Assembly: GCF_051401765.1 (NCBI RefSeq) | Contig: NC_135071.1 | Location: forward strand, 19,446,961 to 19,510,960 | Source of the DNA: Calliopsis andreniformis | Taxonomy: Eukaryota; Arthropoda; Insecta; Hymenoptera; Andrenidae | Reading direction: 5' to 3' | Length of the DNA stretch: 64,000 nucleotides | Part shown: piece after piece, positions 49,301 through 63,197 of the stretch | How the letters are laid out: every line of letters begins with the position of its first letter | Numbering within the stretch: the first letter of the stretch is position 1 | Program-made: the position numbers and the translations under genes | The notes under the pieces: model-generated | Databases searched by the model: none | Told to the model about the DNA's origin: nothing | What the model saw: the letters and a program-made list of their open reading frames with translations, nothing else

Positions 49301-51113
49301 CAATCCAAAATTCTTAGTGAATAAAACAGGAGTTCCTGAACATAAAGCACCGCCAAGAATACGATCTCTACCTTGAGGTAAAGTTATCATTTCCTGTTTT
49401 TCATGTTCGGATGTGCCTGTAAAAATATTATTCTTAAGATCCAACAATATTAGTGATAAATTAAATTAGTAATAACCAAATAAAACTTACAGTTTACAAC
49501 AAATATATCATCTTTATCGTATACAATAGCTTCCCCACCACATAATATAAAACGGTAAGAAACTAAATTCAATTCAACATACTCGTTATAGAACACACAT
49601 TTATATTCAATTGGTATAAACCATTTGAATGTATTTGCTAACGTTGTAGAAGATAAACTTATTAAACCTATAATATAATTAAATTCTTTAGTATACTAAA
49701 AAGTATAATAAATTAAGAGATAATTCTAATATGATACTACCAAGTGCACTAATAATTAGAGGTGATACATCAGCATGATATGCTGCCATTAAAAGTACTA
49801 TTCCTTCATCACAAGGTTGTATGTCAACCAACCATGTATTTACATTTTGTGGATTACACACATTATTTTCCTAAAATCATATTTTTCATTGACCTAAATA
49901 AAATAAATTCCTTTCGTACATGAATAAAATTTCAAGCACATACCCAAAACTTTCTTTGAAATGCTTGTAAAACAATATGCCCAATATCTTCATCAAATTC
50001 CATTTTTTCTTGCTCATTATGAGGAAAAGACCAACACTGTAAAGATGAGCCAGCTAAAATGAGAACTCTTGACCCTCTATCTCCCAATGTTGAACAAGTT
50101 ACTTTTACCAATTTCTAGAATTTGAAAATAAATACTTTTCAATTCCATTTTCTGTCATGTAAGAATTTAAAAATATGAGAAGGAAATTCAATACTAGTAC
50201 TTACTGTTTCTGTAACAGGAGAATGAGGCACAGCTCCAAAAATAAGGGAAGTCATTCTACGTCCTATACCTCCTAGCCATCCTTGGCTTGTTCTAAGAAC
50301 TTGACAAGAAATACTACTTTTTCCACTAGCAAACTGTGGTTGTAACAGAGCTATTGTACATGTAGTTGTTACTAAAATACAACCGTGACCAGGTACATAA
50401 GTAAGACAATTCACTTCTTGTCCAGCCAGTTCTGCACTTGTTTCAACAGAAGAACCTTCATGAGCAATGCTGGTCCAAAAGCGTACAATACCCTCAGGTG
50501 AAACAGCCATACAACTGGGCACCTATACACATTAGATAACGTATCTACATATGTAACTATAAAAAAATATATATTAAAACAAATCACTGATGTTTTTTAA
50601 CCTGGTGGCCTGGAGGTAACCAAACAGCTATGCAGTCTGCTTTATGAGCTAAATCACTCTGAGGCAGCAATAATTCTCTACATTGACTTTTAAAAATCCT
50701 TTTCTGTTTTGGATCATGAATTGTAGTTTTACATTGCCATATAAGCAGTCTACGACCACACACAAGCCAAGCCCATCCATCTGCAGAGATATTGACACTA
50801 GCAGCTGTATTTTTATCTACATATGTCAGAGCTTCCGTAACAAGAACAGGTAGAGATGATCCAAAACTTTCCACTACGTGGTTCTGTGTCTTACATATTA
50901 TTTGTACAGACTGATTTGAGCGTCCTGACACACTTAAAGCTCTGTAAAAATAAAAAGGACAGTACTTTTGAGACATAATTTCACATAATTAAAACACGAC
51001 AGGTAACAAACTTACGAATTATTTTTCTTTAAAGATTGCACTATGGACATTCGTTTTTTAGGAGACGTCAAATTACTCCTTCCTAAGGAATTTCCTAGAC
51101 TCGTACGATCCAT
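46356..51113 (-). CDS. Nup133: Nup133, nuclear pore Y-complex nucleoporin
   Basis: A multi-exon minus-strand gene runs from ATG 51113 to TAA 46356-46358. Nup133 is a stem subunit of the Nup107-160 scaffold. The N-terminus [20 protein letters not shown] is followed by the beta-propeller ([60 protein letters not shown]). The long helical C-terminal region follows (for example [37 protein letters not shown]). It ends [19 protein letters not shown]. The GIGRRMTSL element after the propeller is characteristic of the family. I checked several splice junctions (first exon, propeller exons, last exon) but did not sum the whole frame. It shares a 593-bp divergent promoter with the valyl-tRNA synthetase gene. 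Confidence 0.92.
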
Positions 51114-51706
51114 CGTACTCGCTTTATTTCAGAGTTTCTTACAAAAGTGATCAACCAGTCATATACGCATCAGTATCTTAAACTGTTTTATAAAGTATTA
51201 AATAACGATTTATTTGCTGTTTTTTCTCACATTTGAAGGACCACCTAGGTTACATTTTCCTATTGTACCGGCAAAACGGTCTTCCATGTGCTTTGCATGA
51301 AATAAAAAAGTGTAGATGAAGTTCATACCAGAAAAAGCATATCAAATAAAATTTGCAGGCATGTTTTCAATAAGTTTCCACGCCTATCCTATCAGAATGC
51401 GTATCAGAGATCCAGGGGAGTATCATTAAATATTAAGGCACTTCAGGAGTCAATTTAAAAAACTGTTTAATGTTCCTACCACCTGAAGCGTTGCCATCTT
51501 ATTTCAATCTTATTCGATAACGTTACGAGAGGAGAATAGTAAATGGGTTCTCGTATTTCGAAAGTATGTGAGACCAAATTCTACACGCTACCTCGTGTCT
51601 GGTTCAGGGAAACCGCGTGGCTGACGTTGTAACTTTCCAAATCGTGTCGTCAGTCAAATAGTGCTTCAGTCATTTAGTAGAAAAGAGCGTGAGGATTGTT
51701 GCTAAA
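51114..51706. promoter_or_regulatory. Bidirectional promoter of Nup133 and ValRS
   Basis: There are 593 bp between the two start codons with no coding frame of note. The right part (about 51560-51700) is less AT-rich and is the probable ValRS 5' UTR. Confidence 0.5.
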
Positions 51707-54700
51707 ATGGTTGATATGAAAAACGAAGAAATTAATGGGGAGATCGAAGCCCCCCAAAAAAGTGCGAAACAGTTGCAGAAAGAGGCAAAGAAGTTGGCTA
51801 AGCTAGAGAAGTTTAAACAGAAACAGGAGAAAAAGGAGACTGAGAAAACAGCTAAAGTAAAAGAAAAGAATGAAGTAAGAATAGTAATCTCATTACCTTG
51901 AAACTGAGCATGTTTTTGTCCTTGATTCTTGAATTTCTTTTTTATCCATATGGTCTTTCATTCATACTGAATGGAGAAACAATAATTATGCAGCTGAAAA
52001 GTACATATGTTTCATTTATATTATAATCTAAATATTTCTGTGGTGAAGTTCCAATTTGTAGTTCAAGTATTTATGGCTTGACAATATCGTTATGCAATAA
52101 CATTAACATAAAGTTTTTGTGGTGAGCAGTTTTTTTTATGACACTTGTATTCATTTCAGAAAAATGAAAAGAAAAAGGAAAGCAAAGAGGCTGTTGTATA
52201 TAGGATAGATACACCAGAAGGAGAAAAGAAGGATGTTACCTGTGCAATGCCTGATACATATAGCCCAAAATATGTGGAAGCAGCATGGTATGCATGGTGG
52301 GAAAAGCAAGGCTTTTTTAAGCCTGAATATGGTGTATGTAATCAGAGAAATGTTTTAGTTTCTTTGGTATTTTATATATCCTAAGATTCAAGAGTATGTA
52401 TTCCTTTATTATTATTACTTACAGGGGAAAAATATCTTGGAGAAAAATCCTAAAGGAAAATTTGTTATGGTAATACCACCTCCTAATGTAACTGGTTTCC
52501 TTCATCTGGGACATGCTTTAACCAATGCTGTAGAAGATGCTATAACAAGATGGTATGCTAATATTCTGTATATAATATGTAAAGAAAAATAATTTTGTAC
52601 AAATGATTTTTATAATTTTTAAGGAATCGTATGAAAGGGCGTACAACTCTTTGGAATCCAGGCTGTGATCATGCAGGTATTGCTACTCAAGTAGTAGTAG
52701 AAAAGAAACTGTGGAAAGAAGAGAAAAAAACTCGTCACGACATTGGAAGAGAGAATTTTATAGAAAAAGTTTGGAAGTGGAAAGAAGAGTAAGGAAAGAT
52801 AAACTATATAAAATTTCAATTGAATATAACACATTTGTATACAATATATATACATTATAGGAAAGGGAATAGAATTTACTTACAATTAAGAAAATTAGGT
52901 GGTTCATTTGATTGGGATAGAGCATGCTTTACTATGGATCCAAAATTATGCCGTGCTGTTACAGAGGCATTTATAAGATTGCACGACGAAGGTGTAATTT
53001 ACAGAAGTAACCGTTTAGTCAATTGGTCTTGTACCCTGAAAAGTGCTATTTCTGATATAGAAGTAAGGATTCTTAGCTAGGAAGTAGTTTTTTAAATTTC
53101 AATATCCAATTTATATTGCTTTTAGGTTGATAAAATGGAATTGACTGGCAGGACCTTACTTTCAATTCCAGGATATCAAGAAAAGATAGAATTTGGCGTT
53201 TTGGTATTGTTTGCATATGAAATAATAGGCAGTAAGGAAAAAATAATAGTAGCTACAACTCGTATTGAAACTATGCTAGGTGATACAGCTATTGCTGTGC
53301 ATCCAGAGGATTCTAGATACACTCAGTATATTGGAAAATATGTGCAACATCCATTTTGTGATAGGAAGATACCTATTGTAGCTGATGAATTTGTTGAAAA
53401 GGAATTTGGAACAGGTAAATATCACACGCATATAAAAACATAAATTGTTCTATATAAATTATGTTGATTGCATAATCCTTTTCCTAGGCGCTGTAAAAAT
53501 CACACCAGCTCATGATCCCAATGATTATGAAGTAGGGAAGAGGCATAATTTGCCATTTATTACCATTTTTGATGACAGTGGGACCATTATTGGGAATTAC
53601 GGACAATTTACGGTATTTATGAGTTCCCATAAAATTACATAACATATTGATTCATTTGTATAACATTATTTTATAACCACTTTACCTTAAACAGGGTATG
53701 AAACGATTCCATGCTAGGGCAGCCATAATAAAGGAATTGACTGCAAGAAATTTGTTCATTGAGATCAAGGATAATCCTATGGTAGTACCAATATGTAGCA
53801 GATCTAAAGATGTTGTTGAACCAATGATGAAACCCCAATGGTATTCAATTTTATGTTATTAAAAGCGGGAAAAAATTCTCGAAGTGTTGCATACTTATCC
53901 CTTCGTATTTATAGGTATGTAAGATGCAATGAAATGGCTGCACAAGCAATGGAAGCGGTTCGTAGTGGTGAATTGAAAATCATTCCGGATCAGTATAAAA
54001 AAATCTGGTATCATTGGATGGAAAATATAAGAGACTGGTGTATTTCGCGTCAATTGTGGTGGGGTCATCGTATTCCTGCTTATTCCGTCAAAATTATTAA
54101 TGAAACTGCAAGTGTCAAGGTAATTTTTGAAAGAGATTTCATGGTACTAATTAATAAATTCAATACAAATGTCTGAAAAAATTGATTTAGGTGGATAGTA
54201 AGTTTTGGGTGAGTGGCCATTCGGAAAGTGAAGCCAAAGAGAAAGCAGCAAAGAAATTGAATACAACTGCAGATAACATCACTGTCGAACAAGACCCCGA
54301 TGTTTTAGACACATGGTTCTCTTCTGGTCTATTTCCATTCTCGATATTTGGATGGCCAGATGAAGTATGTAGGAATCTTATTTTAAACAATATTTTTTAA
54401 TGTATCTCAATTAAGTTTTTTTTCAGACAGATGAACTTAGAGCATTCTACCCTGGTACATTACTAGAAACTGGACACGATATATTGTTCTTCTGGGTAGC
54501 AAGAATGGTATTCCTGGGGCAAAAGTTACTAGGAAAATTGCCATTTAAGTATGTATATTTTTTCGAGTGTTAAAAAATATGTACATAAAATATCACAATT
54601 ATTTTTTACAGGGAGGTGTATTTGCATGCCATGGTACGCGATGCTCATGGAAGGAAAATGAGCAAATCCCTGGGAAACGTCATAGATCCTACGAGTGTAA

Positions 54701-56634
54701 TTAATGGAATATCATTGGAGGTATAGATGTATATCTAGCAAGATCTTAATTTTTCTAAAAAGTAAGCTAACTTTTCTTAAAGAAAAAGTTGTGAATTTAG
54801 GAACTGCACAAGCAACTGATGGATTCCAATTTAGATCCAAAAGAGCTTCAACGTGCTATGGAGGGACAGAAGCAAGATTATCCGCAAGGAATACCTGAAT
54901 GTGGTACTGATGCTTTAAGATTTGCTCTGTGCGCTTACACAATGCAGGGTCGTGATATCAATCTCGATATTCTTCGCGTGCAAGGCTATCGATTTTTCTG
55001 CAATAAAATCTGGAACGCAGCGAAATTCGCTTTTACGTACCTCGATTCTAGTTTCAATTACGATGATATTGCACCGGTATGAGTATTAATAATTCATAGA
55101 AAAGTATTCAAGTATATCGAAGTTATCGTAGTCTAATTCTTACAGGTGAATAATGACACACAGAACAGCAACGATGTAATAGGTGATAATAAATGGTATC
55201 AGTGTACCTTGAACGAAACGTGCGTGCAAGATGCAATGAACAATTATTTGGGTGATCATCCTTATCTCGATGGATATAGTCCATCTCAAATTGATGTGAA
55301 GGTTCATCAAACTTTCAATAAACTGAACGTTAATGTATCAAGTTATCCACATTTGCGTCGTTGGTACAAACATATTCTGTCGTATAGCGAACAAGAACGA
55401 GCCTCGTTTCGTGCAGAAGAAGGGAAAATATTACCTCAGTGCACGTGCAAAATAGTTGATAACAGAAATAGTAAAAAACGGGTATGTTATAAAATATTTA
55501 AGTAAAAATAAAAATATTTGTTATAACTAAGATTATATATTTCAACATTTTTTATTTATTAGGAATTTGGTACCGAGTCAAATGTTGATTTGTGGATGCT
55601 TTCGCGTGTAAGCTACGCTGTGAAGACATGTGATGAAGCAATGGCACAGTATGATTTCAATACAGCCACTACCGCGTGTTATAATCTTTGGCTATACGAT
55701 TTGTGCGACGTTTATTTGGTTCGTATATAAATTACTGACGAGAAATCTTTTTTTGAGGCACCGATACCAATACTAATTACTATTTTAGGAATATTTGAAA
55801 CCAGTATTTCAAGGTAGCGATAATGGTATGAAATCTGCAGCAAGAAGAACCTTATTTAGAACACTAGACATTGGATTACGATTGCTGAGTCCATTCATGC
55901 CATTTTTAACAGAAGAATTATACCAACGATTACCTCGCAAGAACCAAATTTATCCTAGTATTTGTGTTAGTCCCTATCCAGAATATTCAGAGGTATTTTT
56001 ATTTTTTATGATCACTTTGTAGTTACTCGGGGAGTATTTTATTAAAGAGTCTCTCTTGCAGAGTCCTTGGAGAAATCAGGAGATAGAAAAGGATGTCGAT
56101 TTTGCCAACAAATTAATAAAAAGTATTCGATCCACACGCGCGACTTACAATTTACCGAATAAAGTGAAAACCGAAGCATTTCTTGTGTGCAGTGATAATG
56201 ATCTGAAAGAGAAACTTACAAACTATCGATTGTTAATAGAAACTCTGGCTTATTCGACGATTGATACTAACGAACCACCAGCAGGATGTGCTATTATCAC
56301 TGTGACTGATAAAGTTCAAGTTCATCTACTGTTGAAGGTAACAATCTGACTTAATTGTAAATGTTCTTGAAACAACTGCTTGATTAAACTTCTATTAATT
56401 TATTTCTGAATACTTAAGGGTTTGATCGATCCAAAAAAAGAGTTGGAAAAGCTTGGGAAAAAAGAAGAACAATTGATAGAAATGATACAAAACACAAAAA
56501 AAGCTATGGAAGTTCCTGATTACAATACTAAAGTACCCCTTGATGTACAAACTAGTAACAAAGAGAAATTGATAAACAACGAGGGAGAATTGCAACGAAT
56601 CAGTGATGCAATAGCAGCTTTACGAGCAATGTAA
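51707..56634 (+). CDS. ValRS: Cytosolic valyl-tRNA synthetase
   Basis: Eighteen exons from ATG 51707 to TAA 56632-56634 keep one frame (3471 nt, 1156 aa). The enzyme charges tRNA-Val with valine. A Lys/Glu-rich N-terminal extension ([20 protein letters not shown]) marks the eukaryotic cytosolic form. The class I HIGH motif is HLGH at residues 141-144, after PPPNVTG. The CP1 editing domain includes [19 protein letters not shown] and [22 protein letters not shown] is exact near residues 648-652 ([11 protein letters not shown]). The C-terminus ends with the valyl-specific coiled coil ([20 protein letters not shown] ... [12 protein letters not shown]). I chose 51707 because the upstream in-frame codon at 51689 is GTG and the first ATG starts a family-like N-terminus. 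Confidence 0.97.
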
Positions 56635-57615
56635 AAATAAATTAAAATTTTGTAAGTTAGAGAATTTAATTTTTACATTACTTTTTTCTTATTTATTAAT
56701 TTATGTATTTATGACCAAAAAGGAAAAGTAACTGGTAGTTTTGTCCTTTAATAATCAGCTTATAGATTAAAATAACTTCGAAGTATAAAGGTGGGTTTAT
56801 AAAAAGGAGAAAATGTAGACATAATCATGGCATTGTAAAAAAGAAATTGGTTTTGATATTTGTTTATTATAAAGTATTATCAATAAATGTGCAACAATCT
56901 TGCAAATTAATATATTCAATATTTAACAAGAATGAGCTAATAATTTCAATGATCGTACTTAATTCGCTTCAATTCATCATTTTCTCCATCTGTTAATAAT
57001 CATTACGTAATAAAGAGGTAATCAATTTAATCCTCATTTGTTATCAAAGATAACACAAGAGGTCAGTTACCTGAATCACACAGAAAGAATTGCATCCACT
57101 TATATACAAATAATAATATAAGTCTTTACATCGTCAGTATTACCTGCCATGTTACTACATTTTACATAATGATTACTATGAATTTAATGTATATAAATTA
57201 GATGCCTTAAGAATTTATTTAGGTACTACGAAATTGTATTTCTTTCTTCACCCAATGAATTCTTGATCCCTCTCATTCTCTGTATTCTGTATTGCACGTA
57301 GTAACAATTCAAAGTATCGACAAAAACAAATACTAAATGTTTTAAGCCGTTGTAAATCTTACTTGTTAGATTTCTCAATGTAAAAACTGTATAAGGACAT
57401 ACTTTATCATTGTGCTATGAAGCAAAATCATTATATTTCAATTCTGCTAAGGACTATGATGATACAGTTAATCCTAGTTCCTTTCGAAACTCTCATTCAG
57501 CGACTATTATTTCCTGTAAACTTTCGACAATACTTATCCATATGCGCATGACAAAAAAATAGTACTAACGTTCTATATACAATTGTGATATGTGATTGTT
57601 AATTTGCTGCATTAT
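56635..57615. other. Convergent 3' UTR region of ValRS and DENND1-like gene
   Basis: No coding exon is supported. This AT-rich sequence carries AATAAA near 56883 and is probably the 3' UTR of both genes. Confidence 0.5.
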
Positions 57616-60600
57616 TTACTCAAATTTTGTCCAATTATTTTGCGACTTAATGGCAGGCGCGTTCAGCGTCAAGCTGAACGTATTATCAACATTATTAATA
57701 CTGCTCTCAGATGAGTTACACGCTGTAGAACTTTTCGTCGGCGAGTCGCCATTACTCACGCGAAATTTATTAAAATCTAAACCGTACGCTTGCAATAGAT
57801 CTAAATCGCCAATGTTATCGGAAGATTTGTGTTGCGTGTCAATACTTTTGTGCAACGGTTGAAAATAAGAATACAAGGGATTGCTAAGACCCTCACCCAT
57901 CTCCGGAATATGCAAAGACTGCGTCATTTGTTTAGAGCTTGAGAAATCCGTGGATTTCGAAAGCAACGGGTCAAAATCGTCATTGCTCCCTGTCGAATCT
58001 AATCTAATTAAATCTGGCACTTCAGGAGAGTCCTGCAAACAACAACGATAAAGACAAATTAAGACCATAAGACGATTTCATGTAACAGAATTATTGGAGA
58101 CAGCAGTCAAAAGCATTGTAGAAACGTGTATTATACATTGAACGAGATTCGATCATGATAATTGAGAAGCGAACATAAATTTACAAACATAGCAAATAAT
58201 GAACGATGAAATTTACCTTTGAATGCGCAGAGTAGGGTGTTCTATTGAATGTGTGGGGTGGAACGTGAGAATTGAGAGACAATGCATTTGTGGGTTGAAA
58301 GACTGATGGTTGCATATAGGGAGGTATGAATACATTACTCGTATCAAAAGGGTCGCTCTCTTTTGATGGAGAATCAGAATTGACATGCTTTAAACACGTG
58401 GTGAAAGAATTGTTGCTTGTATCTGAATCATTATTTGTAAGAATATCGTCAGTAGAAAACTTGACATTTTTTGAGCAACGTTCGTACTCGCTTTTCAGTC
58501 GTTTCGAGTTCATTTTTTGTAAAGATGAGAACGTATTAAAATCACTTGGACGAATTTCATGTAAAAAGTTACTTGATTGTGTATTGCTTGTATCCTTTTG
58601 TGAAATAGTTAAAAGCAGCGATTTGTCAGCTTCTTCTGCTTTACTTGATTGCGAAGTTACAGAATCGAATGAAAATGTTTCACTTACATTGGTTTGAGAA
58701 TTAGTATCTAACGTGTCGTTAACGTTTAATATAATATTTGATTGATCGAGTGAGCTAATTAAGGTGGAATGTGGAACACAAGGTAAAGGTTTTGTGGAAG
58801 AGGTTTCAATTGGGTTTGTAATAACTGCACTAGGTGGAGGGCCGTGCCGCAAATGCCCACTCCATGCAGGTCTCAAGCTGTCTAAACTGCGCACTGGTTT
58901 CAACTGAAAGTGATGCATGACAGTTTTACATTTGTTGAATGAAGATCTTTCATGGACTCAATTAAAAAAATAATCATAAATCGTATGCAAATAATATAGC
59001 ACTTCATCGGCGTATACTTAATTCTTGTACATCTTGCGCATATAATATTTCAAAATTGTCCTTTTCGAAATTTCTCAATACCTTGGGAAATTATTTCGAT
59101 AACACTGTTTACTAAATCTATTAAGTATAAAAAAAAAGAGATGAAAAACATTCAAAGATGCGGTACATGCGTGATACTTAATTCTAAATGCTCGATTTCA
59201 GTATATGTATATCATGAATCATCATGCTGTTTATGCTGATCGATCACAAGAACATATAAATTATAGTAAGCAAGACATTACAATACATTTGCACTCTGAG
59301 CACGTATGTTTCTATATGGGCTACTTCACGAAGAAGTATCTATCATGGAGATACACTTACTGTTCTATCGACTGGAGGCGTGAATGGATATATTACATGA
59401 CGAAGTTCTTGCATAAGATCAATGTTTACTCGTTCTGGCGGGGAATCAGATTCTTCCGGAGAACTGGGACTCAATGTTGAATACTGTTTCCTACTGTGAG
59501 ATAAATAATTAGTAAAAAGTATAAATATACCATTAAAAGATCATACAAATCATACCTCGAATCAACGAAATTACTGTTGCGCATTCGATCTTTTCTGTAA
59601 CTTGTGGTAGCTGTAAAATCATTTGGCGATTTTGGTGGAGACGTAAAATCAATAGGCCTTCTGTCTGATGAAGGTGAACTAGGCGCAGATCTTGGTTGAT
59701 GGAACCTCATACTTGTATCACTTCTGCTTGATCGTCCTAATGTGAAATGAAATAAGAAATTGTCGTAATATCTATTTTTACAAATTTAAATTTATATATA
59801 CCTTTCCATTTTAAACCTTTGTATGCTGTTTTCATGTCTTTTCCTTTATCTTTTACCTGTGGACAGAATTGATATAAAAATAGATGTGAAATATGATTAA
59901 AATTGTGCAGAGATACACACCAAATAGTACTACAATTATAATTAGCTTTAATTAATAGTTAAAGTAGTGCAATATTAGATTTATTACTATATGTTTCATT
60001 AACTTTGATTTTTTAAGGATTATTATTAAAATAAGTTTGTGTGACATGATATTTAATAATGAATGATTACATATGCACGTAAGAAAGAAGTTGTTCTTAG
60101 AGTTGAAAATAAAATTAGTACAATTAATAACACAAACAATATTTGATAAATGTGTGGGTTAGCGAGGAGGAAAATATGACGAATTTGATAAATATCCATC
60201 TAAACTTACTGATTTAACTGCATACTTTACTGCTGGATTGGCCTGGAATCGAAGGCAATCAAAAATACAAAATGATATTTTGACTTTACGCATTGCGACT
60301 CAAAAATGATGTCTGAGAATATTAAACAGAAGTGAAAAATAATTAATGCACCTTATCTTTGACGCTACGGAAGAACGCAGAACTTTCTTTTCTCATTGTG
60401 TAAGTCCATTCTCGATACTGTTGCATAAATTTACTACTAGATTTAGCGGAATAACTGCAAGCTTCCATTTCGAATTCATCTGAGAAACCAAGTCCTGAAT
60501 TAAGCATATTCAGTCTTTCTTCTATAAACTAAAATCCACGCAAGTAAATTAAATAAATATAAACCATTACACATATTTGCGTACTTAAGTAATTTTGTTT

Positions 60601-62703
60601 GTACCTGTTGAAAAATTTGCAACTCCAACATTTTTCGTAAAAAAGGTTGCATAGAAGACGGCCTGCTTTCTACAAATGCATTCTGATTAAAAGTAATACT
60701 TTGTCCTTGTTCCAAGGTTAAAGCGTCTCTATAACCAGCAGTCAATTGCACTAAGGCTCGTAGAAATGCTCTCGACACTCCATCTCCGAGAAGCGCTGGT
60801 CTATTACGTAATGCCTTTTTCAAGTTTGCCACCTGGGACAAAAAAACTCTTTATTTTATTATTTAAAATGTGTTTCGATTCTTAAGAATAAATTCATTAT
60901 TCCGAGAATAAAACCATATTTTTATACGAACTACGTCCTGAGGTAGAGATTCCAAGTCTTGAAATGGTGATTCAATGGTATTATTATCTGCATCCAAGAT
61001 AACTACTTCCCCCAAGTCATTTTTGTGCACTCTCTAAAACATATAATAAAAAATGTAAATATAATTATTCATCTGTGGTTTACACGTATGCATAAATTAA
61101 ATACCTGAAGTGTTGGTGCAGGTACACCAATTAAAAAGGGCATTGGCGCTAGTAAATAATCTATTAAAGATAATGGTAAAACTGGGATGTATATGTGTTG
61201 CCAAATCATTGGATAAATTAATGCATTGCATGCTTGAACGCAAGCACTCAATCTCGAAAGACGTTTTGAAGTGAAGATAATTCGCCGCTCGTATAACATC
61301 GAAGCAAACACTATCATCATGTTGTGAGAATCGACAGCGCTATAATATTCCGTCAAATTTCTCTAAAATAGTAAAATAATATATAAGCAATATTGTCTAA
61401 AATATTTTTTTAAGAATATTCAACGCAAATTTATCATTACTCACATTTTCTGGTATACTTGGTAATTGAAATTGTTTTGGAGTTTGACAAACAAAATTCT
61501 GAAAATTATGAATTAATGTACTGCTTAAAAGGTATCACATACAGAACATATTAATCGAATTAATTACCACTTTAGAATTTGGAACAGGAATGGATATAGA
61601 ACTGCCAGGGATTGGAACTATGCACTTATGTACAGTTTCAAGAAATTTCCAAAGATCTTCACCAGTGCCAGTGCTCATTAAAGTTGCGATATTGTTTAGA
61701 AGCCTATGCAAATGTAATAATATTAATTCAATTATCATGTCACACCTTACAGACCACTTACTTGTAAAATATTTCATGCCATGGTAGTGCACTCAAAATG
61801 ACCAAAGCTGTATCTGTTTTGGGATCATGTCTGCAAAATCCAAATGTCCATTTTGAGTCTATATTGGTGAGCACAAATGAGAAGTGCTGCACCAACAAAC
61901 TGAAACAAACATAAAAATGCAGTATTATTAAATTGTAATGCAAATATCTAGTTCATAATCAATTAAATTTTAATTTCTAACAACTTACTTTTCTATTTCA
62001 CATGGATATGCAAATTTTGGAACTGATTTAAGTATTTCCTCATCAGAGAATGAGCTAGGATACTTTTGGAGTATCCAAGGTGGTTTCTCTGCTAATGGTG
62101 CTGCTACTTCACAGAAACATTCAAATAAATGTTGCACATTGTCCCTAGAAATATTCATATATCTTATTAGTTTGTCAGTCTGATATAATTTATATATATA
62201 ATCATACATAGATGCATTTCTATGTATGTATTATTGTACTAGGTATTACAACAGTGTTAAACAAACCATTTAGAGAACTGATTAACATGTTCTAAGAAAA
62301 GCTAACATTACAATTCTGTAATCAATATAGCTTGTTCTCTAGTAAAAATTCTTTGCAAAAAGCTACAAAACAGTTCTACTCTAGTCTCTCTTACACAACA
62401 CAGATCTACCTAGCGAGCATACATTCAATCATAACTCTCACTTTCGTTCACCAGAACGTAACAATAAAGAAAAAGTACAAATTAGTAAACGTCTTGCATC
62501 AAACTGCAATTGAGTAAAGCAATTGAGCAATACTGTATCAAACAAAGGTAAACTTTCACTTGCTTTATTTGCCATAGAAAAAAGGAGTGCAATGCAATGA
62601 AGACACTAGCAGCAGAGCAAGATAGACATGCACAGAAAGTGATGTCGATCGAATAGCAAGTAGAGGAATACGAGAAATTCACTTACCTCAATCTGGAACC
62701 CAT
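57616..62703 (-). CDS. Connecdenn / DENND1-like Rab35 guanine-nucleotide exchange factor
   Basis: A multi-exon minus-strand gene runs from ATG 62703 (17-nt first coding exon, MGSRLR) to TAA 57616-57618. The DENN modules are in order. The upstream DENN is ECFCEVAAPLAEKPPWILQK..VLTNIDSKWTFGFCRHD..LSALPWHEIFYK. The core is YSAVDSHNMMIVFASMLYER, RRIIFTSKRLS, IWQHIYIPVLPLSLIDYLLA and PMPFLIGV. The downstream DENN is LLGDGVSRAFLRALVQL..FVESRPSSMQPFLRKML. DENND1 proteins activate Rab35 on clathrin-coated vesicles and early endosomes. The Ser/Pro-rich C-terminal half has AP-2/clathrin-type linear motifs: a DPF in ESDPFDTS and a terminal WTKF matching WxxF. Exon borders for the middle part were placed by eye and the frame was not summed. 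Confidence 0.9.
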
Positions 62704-63197
62704 GATAACAGTGAAAAAAAAATAAGTACTTCAAGTGTTCTTGACGTCTATACGTCATTGTATGCGCTACATGACAGTAACACATTCCATTCACTTCAAT
62801 TTCAGTCGCATCTCGTTTACTACTATTCCACGTGCTATTGTTATAAATATTCTGTCTTCGCCTTTCCCTTTTTTCTCAACAGCAACGCGTTCCTGAGTCA
62901 CAACTGCCAAGCACGATAACAGCTATTAACTTTAAGTGACTATAGCAGCAACATTTCGTTTCGAAATCACGCCTACTAGACTGTGATACCTACACACAGG
63001 AAAAAGCACACAGTTGTCCAAAACTGCATTGAGAATGCAGCTTGCTGGTTTGAAAGGTGCCCTAAAATTCAATAGAATTTTATACTTTGTCTATCCTCTT
63101 GTAACTTTTATTTCAAGGTAGAGCAGTAACGTAGGCGAAGAGACTCTTTTACGATTTCCTCGTGATAATACTGAAGTGTAACCAACTAACGTGAAAC
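62704..63197. promoter_or_regulatory. Bidirectional promoter of DENND1-like gene and eIF3f
   Basis: Only 494 bp separate the two opposing start codons. No coding frame of note is visible, and the middle of the region is less AT-rich than its surroundings. Confidence 0.5.
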
